In this document: piece after piece, positions 7,667-17,461 of the stretch
How the letters are laid out: each line of letters starts with the position of its first letter
Numbering within the stretch: the stretch's first letter is position 1
From: an uncultured Collinsella sp.
Lineage (GTDB): Bacteria > Actinomycetota > Coriobacteriia > Coriobacteriales > Coriobacteriaceae
Reading direction: 5' to 3'
NCBI GenBank assembly: GCA_900556285.1
Contig: USOF01000001.1
Span: 1 to 27,660, forward strand
Length of the DNA: 27,660 nt
Position numbers and translations under genes: made by a program
Notes under the pieces: model-generated
Seen by the model: only the letters and a program-made list of their open reading frames with translations
Database searches by the model: none
What the model was told of the DNA's origin: nothing

Positions 7667-8605
7667 ATGGCATCTCAAGTTGAGCTCACCCCATGCGGGG
7701 CCATGTTTGACATCTTTAAGCGCGCGGCGCATCTGAGCCATATCGAGCTGTGCGGCTTGGTGCTTTCGTCCCGTCCGCTCGCCGACGGCCGCAGCCCGCA
7801 GAGCCGAGCCACCGATCGCTCTTGGGTTTCCCGCTTTATCGTTCGCGCGCCGGTCGGCACGCTTCAGCAGCGCTACTTTGCCGAATACGGTACCTCGGCT
7901 GCGCGTATTATGTCGCAACTGGCCCTGCGCCAGCGAAACCCCATGGACTCCACGGCTGTGATCAATATGGTGTGCGGTCCTGCAGGTGAACCGATGGTAC
8001 GCGCGCTCGAAGAGTGCCACCAGGACACGAATCTCTATCGCAACGCGCTCGATCGTCTGTCCCAGGCGGCGGAACTCATGCCCGCCGAGCGCGCCGAGGC
8101 CGTGCTGGTGCTGTTTGTCGCCGTCGGTTGTTCGGCGGATGTGCGGTCCTCGGTGAACTATGCCATCGACTACGCGCACGCGACCTGTGGCGGAGGCACC
8201 TCCACGCCGCGTTCGCTTGGCATGTCGATGACCGCGGGCGAACGCGAACCCGCCCCGGCGCACCCCTTGGGCTTGCTGCGCGTACAAAACAGTTTTGTCG
8301 TGAGCGCCCCGCGCTGGATTCAGCCGAGTGAGCAGGGTGTTGAGATTGGCGCGCTGGCCACTGGTGAGGGCGATATTACCGACGTCGGCGACGATGTCTC
8401 GGCCCGCCATGCCCATATCTGGTGCGATGCTCAAAATATCTGGCACGTCGAGGACTTGTCGTCCACCAACGGAACCGTGGTGGTAAACGGGGCCACGCGC
8501 GTCTGCATTCAGGTCGAGCCCGGCCGTTCCGCCCAGCTCAATCCCGGCGACGAGCTCAAGCTCGGCGAATCCACTACCTACGCCATCCTCTTCGGTGCTC
8601 TCTAG
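7667..8605 (+). CDS. FHA-domain protein, partner of the adjacent kinase
   Basis: A 312-residue protein. The ATG at 7667 has AAGGAGG (7652-7658) eight bases upstream, inside the end of the kinase gene. Residues from about 211 to 312 form an FHA domain: the SARH motif (245-248), then HVEDLSSTNGTVVVNG, match the phosphothreonine-binding loops, although the usual N-terminal GR is replaced by the weaker IGALATGEGDI. The N-terminal 200 residues are a helical region (FDIFKRAAHLSHIELCGLVLSS and LDRLSQAAELMPAERAEAVLVLFVAVGCSAD) that I do not recognise; a serine-rich stretch joins the halves. No signal peptide or membrane helix is visible, so it should be cytoplasmic. FHA domains bind phosphothreonine, so its likely ligand is the kinase itself or a shared substrate; that is inferred from the operon. 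Confidence 0.85.
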   Translation: MASQVELTPCGAMFDIFKRAAHLSHIELCGLVLSSRPLADGRSPQSRATDRSWVSRFIVRAPVGTLQQRYFAEYGTSAARIMSQLALRQRNPMDSTAVINMVCGPAGEPMVRALEECHQDTNLYRNALDRLSQAAELMPAERAEAVLVLFVAVGCSADVRSSVNYAIDYAHATCGGGTSTPRSLGMSMTAGEREPAPAHPLGLLRVQNSFVVSAPRWIQPSEQGVEIGALATGEGDITDVGDDVSARHAHIWCDAQNIWHVEDLSSTNGTVVVNGATRVCIQVEPGRSAQLNPGDELKLGESTTYAILFGAL

Positions 8606-8640
8606 CCGGCAGATAGGGACGTTCCTTTTCTCTGCCGGCT
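8604..8640 (+). repeat. Inverted repeat at the end of the FHA gene, containing a GGGACGTTCCTTT element
   Basis: AGCCGGCAGA (8604-8613, overlapping the TAG stop) and TCTGCCGGCT (8631-8640) are a perfect 10-bp inverted repeat. Its loop holds GGGACGTTCCTTTTC, and GGGGACACTCCTTGG follows. Nearly the same string (GGGGACGTTCCTTTCCTGCC) recurs at about 14344-14363, so this is a dispersed REP-like element that may also act as a 3' hairpin. Confidence 0.5.
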
Positions 8641-8715
8641 GGGGACACTCCTTGGCGCGCCAGAGCCAGTCGCCCGGGGATGGAGGGGCCATTTTGGCCC
8701 TTGGCAGTCACCCAA

Positions 8716-8729
8716 GGTAAACCTTTACC
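8716..8729. promoter_or_regulatory. Palindrome upstream of nifJ
   Basis: GGTAAA (8716-8721), CC, TTTACC (8724-8729): a perfect 14-base palindrome about 40 bases before the likely -10. It is a candidate operator; no regulator can be named. Confidence 0.3.
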
Positions 8730-8766
8730 GCCCGCCTATATTTGCCGAAATTACACTTGAAGGCGG

Positions 8767-8774
8767 GGTACAAT
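8767..8774 (+). promoter_or_regulatory. Extended -10 box for nifJ
   Basis: GGTACAAT, matching the GGTAYRAT form seen before ybaB and two other genes. Transcription would begin near 8781, giving a leader of about 275 bases. There is no well-placed -35. Confidence 0.4.
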
Positions 8775-8786
8775 AAACCCACATGC

Positions 8787-9023
8787 GGATTATCGTTGCG
8801 GGCGCTTCCCATCGCCGGGGCGTGCCCGGGAGCATCCGGCATGCGGCCTTTGCGGCGCTCGGTCATGTGCAAGACGGGCGGTCGGGCCTGTAGGGCGCAT
8901 CAGGTGCCCCTCGCCTCGGCATGTCTTCTCTCCACGCCATGTACCTGCTGCTGAGCCTGCCTGCCAGATGATTGGAAGCAACAGCGTAAATCCCATCACG
9001 CCAACATCCCGGCGATCGCCGGG
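8787..9023 (+). ncRNA. Candidate structured leader RNA of nifJ
   Basis: The segment between the likely promoter and nifJ has several helices by eye. A long-range closing helix pairs GGATTATCGTTGC (8787-8799) with GCAACAGCGTAAATCC (8978-8993). Inside are CCGGG/CCCGG (8815-8819/8825-8829) and GGGCGC/GTGCCC (8893-8898/8904-8909). A separate CCCGGC-GATC-GCCGGG hairpin (9008-9023) precedes the ribosome-binding site by about 20 bases. This end-to-end closure resembles a riboswitch-like or protein-binding leader. I do not recognise a known RNA family. GC-rich DNA folds easily, so comparison with related genomes is needed to judge it. Confidence 0.35.
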
Positions 9024-9055
9024 GCCTGTATACCTATATGAGAGGAGAGGGGTAT

Positions 9056-12595
<3,540 letters not shown>

Positions 12596-12605
12596 GTCTC
12601 CCACC

Positions 12606-12730
12606 GCAGGATCTGAGGGCTAACCTTCGCGGACGTCCTCGGACATGAAAGAACCCCCGCTGCGCACTACGTGCGGCGGGGGTTCTTTCGTCCTGCGGAG
12701 TGTCCGCGAAGGTTAGCCCTCAGATCCTGC
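12606..12730. repeat. Perfect 29-bp inverted repeat enclosing the nifJ terminator
   Basis: The left arm 12606-12634 (begins GCAGGATCTGAGGGC) is the exact complement of the right arm 12702-12730 (ends GCCCTCAGATCCTGC). The arms enclose 67 bases that contain a second, independent 14-bp inverted repeat, the terminator. As RNA the whole unit could fold into one long hairpin. A CGTCCTCGG string also recurs on both sides (near 12634 and 12740). I cannot tell whether it arose as a mobile element, an inverted duplication or a functional RNA. Confidence 0.85.
12647..12689 (+). terminator. Intrinsic terminator of nifJ, bidirectional
   Basis: GAAAGAACCCCCGC (12647-12660) pairs perfectly with GCGGGGGTTCTTTC (12676-12689). 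The loop carries a further CGCAC/GTGCG stem. A-rich left flank and T-rich right arm allow termination in both directions. Confidence 0.85.
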
Positions 12731-13249
12731 TGCGACTACGTCCTCGGATTGTGTGGGCGGATGAAGGACGTGGTTGAGGGGGCCTTTTGTCCCCTTCGCT
12801 GTTTCGCGGCTTTGCCGCGAAATGCGCGCCACTTTGGGGATGGATGGGGGACTTGGCTGTTGCCGCCTTTTCGGAGTCCTTCTTTATTCCTTATGCTGGA
12901 TGAAAAGCCCCTTGTTTTTGCAGGGGTGCATACTCGACTTATAAGTGCATAGAATCTCGTATAGCGCGAGTAAGATATTGCGCTGTCCGTTTTGTGTTTA
13001 GCAGAGATGTAGTTTGCATAATCCAACATAATCCTCGCTTCATTTAAATAAAGTCGCACGTAAATTACGTAGATATGTCTGAGCTGGAGTTCTGTACGCT
13101 GAGCGGATAAAAACGACCGTTCACCGTTCTGCTATTTTCAAAATGAATAAAATGAGCGATAAAGAGAATATAAACCTTAATAAACTCGCGTATCGCACGG
13201 ACGCGGGTTATTAATGGGTTGTAGGCCTTTTACAGAAAGGATTCCAGCA
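12731..13249. other. Long non-coding region before arcC, AT-rich at its right end
   Basis: About 520 bases without a credible gene. The left part holds a TTTCGCGGC-TTT-GCCGCGAAA hairpin (12802-12822). From about 12960 the sequence becomes clearly AT-rich against the GC-rich genome and is dense in short palindromes: ACTTATAAGT (12937-12946), ATTTAAAT (13042-13049), ACGTAA-A-TTACGT (13058-13070). It also has TTGCATAAT (13014-13022), a tandem ACCGTTC (13116-13129), ATGAATAAAATGA (13143-13155, resembling one half of an ArgR box), TATAAA (13169-13174) and GGGTTATTAATGGG (13205-13218) near the start. The features point to a heavily regulated promoter. Confidence 0.45.
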
Positions 13250-14212
13250 ATGTCTAAGCCTCTTGGTAAGCCCGATCGTATTGTCGTCGCCCTTGGCGGC
13301 AACGCCCTCGGCAACAACCCCGTCGAGCAGATCGAGGCCGTGAGCAACACCGCCCACGCTCTCCTCGGTCTCATCGAGCAGGGCAACGAGATCATCATCA
13401 CCCACGGCAACGGCCCGCAGGTCGGCATGATCCAGAACGCCTTCGCCGCCGCCCACGACGCCATCGGCACCCCCGAGATGCCGCTGCCCGAGTGCGGCGC
13501 CATGTCTCAGGGCTACATTGGTTATCACCTGCAGCAGGGCATCGGCCGCGAGATGCACAAGCGCTATAAGCGTTGGCACGCCGCCACCGTCGTCACCCAG
13601 ATCGAGTGCGATCCCGACGATCCCGCGTTCAAGAACCCGACCAAGCCGATCGGCCCCTTCTACACCGAGGAGCAGGCCAAGGAGTTCATGGCCGAGGATC
13701 CCTCCAAGGTCTTCGTCGAGGATTCCGGCCGCGGCTGGCGTCGCGTCGTCGCTTCCCCCGATCCCAAGAAGATCGTCGAGGCTGACTCCATCCTCAACCT
13801 GCTCGACAACGAGTTCATCGTCATCGCCTGCGGTGGCGGCGGCATCCCCGTCGTCCGCGACTACGAGAACAAGGGCTGCTACAAGGGCGTTCCCGCCGTC
13901 ATCGACAAGGACCTGGGCGGCGAGCTGCTGGCCGAGGACTGCGACGCCGACGTTCTGTTCCTGCTGACCGCCGTTGAGCATGTCGCCATCAACTTTGGCA
14001 AGCCCAACCAGGAGGAGCTCGAGGACATCACCGCCGACGAGGCCGAGCGCCTGGCCGACGAGGGTCAGTTCGGCAAGGGTTCCATGGAGCCCAAGGTCCG
14101 CGCTGCCATCAAGTTCGCTCGTTCCCGCAAGGGCCGCACCTGCATCATCGGCGCCCTGGACAAGGCTGCCGAGACCATGGCCGGCCTCTCCGGTACTCGC
14201 ATCCACGAGTAG
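13250..14212 (+). CDS. arcC: Carbamate kinase
   Basis: A 320-residue carbamate kinase, which transfers phosphate from carbamoyl phosphate to ADP, releasing ammonia and CO2 and forming ATP. The ATG at 13250 has GAAAGGA (13235-13241) eight bases upstream. The N-terminal RIVVALGGNALG and THGNGPQVGMIQNAF motifs, the GPFYTEEQAKEF insert region, CGGGGIPVV, and VDxDLGGELLA-like substrate loop (VIDKDLGGELLAED) are all present, and length fits the family. No arginine deiminase or ornithine carbamoyltransferase gene accompanies it here, so its carbamoyl phosphate source must be encoded elsewhere. Codon use is strongly biased, suggesting abundant expression. A strong terminator follows. Confidence 0.96.
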   Translation: MSKPLGKPDRIVVALGGNALGNNPVEQIEAVSNTAHALLGLIEQGNEIIITHGNGPQVGMIQNAFAAAHDAIGTPEMPLPECGAMSQGYIGYHLQQGIGREMHKRYKRWHAATVVTQIECDPDDPAFKNPTKPIGPFYTEEQAKEFMAEDPSKVFVEDSGRGWRRVVASPDPKKIVEADSILNLLDNEFIVIACGGGGIPVVRDYENKGCYKGVPAVIDKDLGGELLAEDCDADVLFLLTAVEHVAINFGKPNQEELEDITADEAERLADEGQFGKGSMEPKVRAAIKFARSRKGRTCIIGALDKAAETMAGLSGTRIHE

Positions 14213-14234
14213 TCTCTACTCTGTTGCCTCTCTC

Positions 14235-14258
14235 GTGGGCGCCAGGCAAAGCGCCCAC
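14235..14258 (+). repeat. Short hairpin after arcC
   Basis: GTGGGCGC (14235-14242) and GCGCCCAC (14251-14258) form an 8-bp stem with an 8-base loop and no U-tract, 22 bases after the arcC stop. It may protect the 3' end before the main terminator. Confidence 0.4.
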
Positions 14259-14278
14259 AAACTAGCCTCTCTTCATGA

Positions 14279-14310
14279 GCCCCGCAGTCCGCTCCGACTG
14301 CGGGGCTTTT
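14279..14310 (+). terminator. Intrinsic terminator of arcC
   Basis: GCCCCGCAGTC (14279-14289), 6-base loop, GACTGCGGGGC (14296-14306), then TTTT. A perfect 11-bp stem. Confidence 0.9.
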
Positions 14311-14335
14311 GCTGTTCACCTAGTCATTGGGAACC

Positions 14336-14485
14336 CGGCACTTGGGGACGTTCCTTTCCTGCCGGCAGCTTGGGGCAGTCCTTAAAGGCTGTCTCCAACG
14401 ACCACTCATTTAAGTCTGTCCCCAATGACTGCCCCCAACGGCTGGTCATTTAAGTCTGTCCCCAATGACTATGTCCCCAATGACT
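14336..14485. repeat. REP-like direct repeat cluster
   Basis: Two identical 25-base copies (14406-14430 and 14446-14470; core TTTAAGTCTGTCCCCAATGA) lie 40 bases apart. A third partial copy, GTCCCCAATGACT (14473-14485), runs into the stop codon of the minus-strand peptidase gene. A related GGGGACGTTCCTTTCCTGCC element opens the cluster near 14344 and also occurs after the FHA gene. The GGGGAC/GTCCCC cores and short palindromes suggest REP elements of the type mobilised by TnpA-REP (RAYT) transposases; no such gene is in the window. Confidence 0.6.
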
Positions 14486-15518
14486 AGTAGTAGGCCCACA
14501 TGGCTTCGACTTCGTTAAGGACCTCTACGGCGCCCCAGCGGCGGGCGCTGCGGCTGGCCGAGTTGGGATCGAAGACTCCAATCTGGTCGGCGTCGTCAAT
14601 ACCGTAAAGCACAATGTAGTGGCCCACGTTGGTAAAGGTGCCCGGCCGAACGGCGGCGATGACGGGCGCTCCCGAACGCAGCGCCTGAGTCATCGAGTCG
14701 CGATCGTTATGGAGCTCCGTTCCGTTAAGTCCCAACTGCCACGCGCCGCTCGTCATAAACGACCATTCGGTTGCACCGGTGGGGGCGTAATTGCCCGCCT
14801 CGGAAAGCGCGCACATATCGACGGGGGTCATATCGGTGTGTCCCGTCTTAAAGATATAGACCATGGTGAGACACGTAGGCCCGCAGGCATTTTGGCGGAT
14901 GGTGCCGCCGGCGTAAGGCAGCTCCGACCACGCAGGGTCGATCTGATACATATGGGGCATCGTGCCGGCTTGCCATTGCGAGCGCGGGGTCGAAAACGCA
15001 AACGAATAGCCGGGTGCGACGGGGGCCTTGAGCAGCTTGTCCTCGGCGGTGGGCTCGAGACCGGCCGAGCCGTGGGACATACAGGAGCTCATAAGCACAA
15101 AGACTAGACAGGTAAGGATAGAGCACAATGCGAGGCGAAGTCGACGGGCCGGCAGGGCGGGGGCGTTCGCTTGCGATGTCGAGCGGTAGGGCTTGCCGTC
15201 GCGTCCGCCTTGGGGATGCGAAAAGAAGCGGTTGATATGGATGCCGGGCTGACGTGCGCCGTTGCGGCGCAGTTGCGTAACCTCGGCCTGACGCTGTCGA
15301 GTGCGCGCGCCCAAGCGGCTATCTTGCTGCGCGCTTGTGCCCGTGCTCAGACGGCCACTCTGCCGTGTTCTGCTTGACTGCTGCCGAGACGAAGGCCTGG
15401 GTTGCTCTTGAGGACGTTGCGGATTGCTGCTCGTGGCACTTCTGGGCGTCGGCGTGGTACGGCCAGCAAGGCGAACGCTTTGTCGCCGTTGATCACCGTC
15501 GTTGTATCCGTATGCCAT
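14484..15518 (-). CDS. Membrane-anchored C39-like cysteine peptidase
   Basis: A 344-residue protein. The C-terminal domain (about 185-344) matches the Peptidase_C39_2 family: QIDPAWSELPY, the nucleophile C212 in QNACGPTC, H300 in GHYIVLYG, and the acidic partner region VFDPNS. The N-terminal 125 residues are an unusual basic, Arg/Gln/Ser/Pro-rich disordered tail with no homolog I know. A hydrophobic segment (128-146) then acts as a signal anchor and ends in LMSSC, which resembles a lipobox but is too far from the start for a normal lipoprotein. The catalytic domain is therefore probably extracellular. The ATG (complement of 15516-15518) follows an AAGGCGG-like site. Possible roles include cell-wall or peptide processing. 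Its 3' end abuts the repeats at 14485. Confidence 0.8.
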   Translation of the reverse strand: MAYGYNDGDQRRQSVRLAGRTTPTPRSATSSNPQRPQEQPRPSSRQQSSRTRQSGRLSTGTSAQQDSRLGARTRQRQAEVTQLRRNGARQPGIHINRFFSHPQGGRDGKPYRSTSQANAPALPARRLRLALCSILTCLVFVLMSSCMSHGSAGLEPTAEDKLLKAPVAPGYSFAFSTPRSQWQAGTMPHMYQIDPAWSELPYAGGTIRQNACGPTCLTMVYIFKTGHTDMTPVDMCALSEAGNYAPTGATEWSFMTSGAWQLGLNGTELHNDRDSMTQALRSGAPVIAAVRPGTFTNVGHYIVLYGIDDADQIGVFDPNSASRSARRWGAVEVLNEVEAMWAYY

Positions 15519-15878
15519 TCGTACCGCCTTGTCTCATGTATAACCTGTCCATCCTACAAAAAAGATGTGCAACAAATGGGCCTGCGCGTCAAAAGCTCGG
15601 TAAACGGTACGAAAGGCGCAAAACACACGGCCTCAAAAACATCTCTATATGCGTCCGATGAGCATGCGCCCGTCGGTCGGGCGGCAACAATGAGCGGCAA
15701 ACCGTGCCGTTCGTCCCAAAAACGACGCCGCTCGTTTTGCAGTTCTGCCTTCGGTCGAGCTACAAGCGGAGCTGCTGCGCCAAGGCCGTATCTTAAAGCC
15801 ACGAAATAAAAGAGCGCGGCAAAACAGACCGCGCAAGGGGTGACGTCAAGGGGCGTCAAAAAGGAAAGGAGGGGAACA
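15519..15878. other. Intergenic region between peptidase and permease genes
   Basis: About 360 bases between divergent genes. It has TGTGCAACAAA (15566-15576), identical to part of the palindrome at 4752-4762, and GTAAACGGT (15600-15608), the complement of an ACCGTTTAC motif. A GCGCGG/CCGCGC stem (15814-15819/15829-15834) has a T-rich tail on the minus strand. TGACGTCA (15841-15848) is palindromic. A minus-strand open frame (15554 to about 15802) could encode roughly 80 residues but has no ribosome-binding site. I see no confident promoter for the permease. Confidence 0.4.
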
Positions 15879-17330
15879 ATGGCGGACAAGAACGCAGAAG
15901 TTGCAGTCGAGGATAACGGCGGCATGAAGAAAACGCTTTCGCTCTGGAACTTCTTCACCATCGGTTTCGGTGCCATCATCGGTACCGGTTGGGTTCTGCA
16001 GGTCGGCGACTGGATGGTCGTGGGCGGCGGTCCCGTTCCCGCTATGATCGCATTCCTCTTGGGTGCAATCTTCCTCGTGCCCGTCGGAGCTGTTTTCGGT
16101 GAGCTCACGGCTGCTATCCCCATCTCGGGCGGCATCGTCGAGTATGTCGATCGTAGCTTTGGCCGTACGCTGAGCTACATCACCGGATGGCTTTTGGCCC
16201 TGGGCAACGGCATCCTGTGCCCGTGGGAGGCCATCGCCATTTCGACCCTCGTGTCCGAGATGTTCGGCAGCCTGCCCGGCCTTGAGTGGCTGCGCGCCGT
16301 CAAGCTCTACACCATACTGGGGGCCGACGTCTACCTGTTCCCGACGCTGATCGCGCTCGGCTTTGCAGCCTACGTCATCTTCCTCAACTTCCGCGGTGCC
16401 AGCTCGGCTGCCAAGCTCCAGGCCTTCCTGACCAAGGCCCTGCTCTGCGGCATGCTGCTCGCCATGGGCGTCTCGCTGTTCACCGGCTCGCCGGACAATG
16501 CCATGCCCGTGTTCTCCCAGGTCACCGGCGCTGGCGGCGGCAAGGCCGCTACCGAGAGCTCCAGCCTGTTTGCCGGCATCGTGTCGGTCCTGGTTCTGAC
16601 CCCGTTCTTCTACGCTGGCTTCGACACCATTCCTCAGCAGGCTGAGGAAGCAGCCGAGGGCCTCAACTGGAACAAGTTCGGCAAGATCATCTCCCTGGCC
16701 CTGCTGGCCGCCGGCGGCTTCTACATGGTCTGCATCTACTCGTTCGGCACCATCCTCGACTGGCATGAGTTTGTTAAGAGCCCGGTTCCCGCGCTTGCCT
16801 GCCTCAAGGGCATCAACATGCTTCTGTACCTGGCTATGCTCGTCATCGCCACGCTTGGACCCATGGGCCCGATGAACTCCTTCTACGGCGCCACGAGCCG
16901 CATCATGCTCGCCATGGGCCGCAAGGGCCAGCTGCCCGAGCAGTTCGCCGAGGTCGACCCCAAGTCCGGCGCTCCCAAGCTTGCCTGCGTCGTTCTGGGC
17001 GTCATCACCGTCGTCGGACCGTTTTTGGGCAAGAACATGCTCATCCCTCTGACCAACGTGTCGGCTCTCGCCTTCATCTTCTCCTGCGGCATGGTCGCCC
17101 TCGCTTGCCTGCGCATGCGCTTCACCGAGCCCGACCTGCCTCGTCCCTACGAGGTGCCCGGCGGCAAGTTTGGCATCGGCCTCGCTATCGCTGCCTGCGC
17201 CATCATCATCGGCCTGCTCGTGATTCCGTTCTCTCCCGCCTCCCTCAACATGGTGGAGTGGAGCATCGTGATCGGCTGGTTGGCTATTGGCCTGGCCCTC
17301 ATGGCTTTCACCAATTCCCGCAAAAAGTAA
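15879..17330 (+). CDS. APC-family amino acid permease
   Basis: A 483-residue integral membrane transporter of the amino acid-polyamine-organocation superfamily. The ATG at 15879 is preceded by a strong AAAGGAGGGG (15865-15874). The first helix carries the substrate-binding unwound motif FGAIIGTGW (about 25-33), and about twelve hydrophobic segments follow. SGGIVEYVDRSFGR after helix 2, the conserved FYAGFDTIPQQAEEA and the ATSRIMLAMGRKGQLPEQFAEVDPKSGAP loop are typical of the family. Substrate specificity cannot be read from sequence. It precedes an amidohydrolase by 131 bases without a U-tract terminator, so the pair may import and hydrolyse one substrate. Codon bias suggests high expression. 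Confidence 0.92.
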   Translation: MADKNAEVAVEDNGGMKKTLSLWNFFTIGFGAIIGTGWVLQVGDWMVVGGGPVPAMIAFLLGAIFLVPVGAVFGELTAAIPISGGIVEYVDRSFGRTLSYITGWLLALGNGILCPWEAIAISTLVSEMFGSLPGLEWLRAVKLYTILGADVYLFPTLIALGFAAYVIFLNFRGASSAAKLQAFLTKALLCGMLLAMGVSLFTGSPDNAMPVFSQVTGAGGGKAATESSSLFAGIVSVLVLTPFFYAGFDTIPQQAEEAAEGLNWNKFGKIISLALLAAGGFYMVCIYSFGTILDWHEFVKSPVPALACLKGINMLLYLAMLVIATLGPMGPMNSFYGATSRIMLAMGRKGQLPEQFAEVDPKSGAPKLACVVLGVITVVGPFLGKNMLIPLTNVSALAFIFSCGMVALACLRMRFTEPDLPRPYEVPGGKFGIGLAIAACAIIIGLLVIPFSPASLNMVEWSIVIGWLAIGLALMAFTNSRKK

Positions 17331-17336
17331 CGCCGA

Positions 17337-17388
17337 GCCGGGGCGGATCGGGTGCGCGGGACCCTCTCTTCCGTGCACCGAACCCGGC
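17337..17388 (+). other. Two-tier stem-loop between permease and amidohydrolase genes
   Basis: Outer stem GCCGGG (17337-17342)/CCCGGC (17383-17388) and inner stem GGTGCGCGG (17351-17359)/CCGTGCACC (17371-17379, one wobble). No U-tract, so an intercistronic stabiliser or processing site is more likely than a terminator. A GAGGCC/GGCCTC stem (17408-17413/17426-17431) follows. Confidence 0.5.
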
Positions 17389-17461
17389 GCCACTTGGGTA
17401 GCTTTGTGAGGCCTTAACCCAACACGGCCTCGCCCACTATATGGATCCATAAGGAGGAACC

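Noticed and set aside
8742..8954. Plus-strand 70-codon frame in the nifJ leader
   Set aside because: Starts before the likely promoter, has no ribosome-binding site and a Cys/Arg-rich random composition.
13211..14206. Minus-strand 331-codon frame opposite arcC
   Set aside because: Same artefact of codon bias; low-complexity Leu/Gly/Val/Asp translation.
14484..15518. Classical lipoprotein reading of the C39-like peptidase
   Set aside because: The lipobox-like LMSSC is at residues 142-146, behind a long hydrophilic tail, so a signal-anchor is more likely.
15554..15802. Possible small minus-strand gene (about 80 codons from a GTG) between the peptidase and permease
   Set aside because: Protein-like composition but no ribosome-binding site, no motif and non-typical codon use. 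Left as intergenic; comparison with relatives would decide.
15846..17450. Minus-strand 534-codon frame opposite the permease
   Set aside because: Shadow of a highly biased gene; translation is hydrophilic low-complexity sequence without homology signs.
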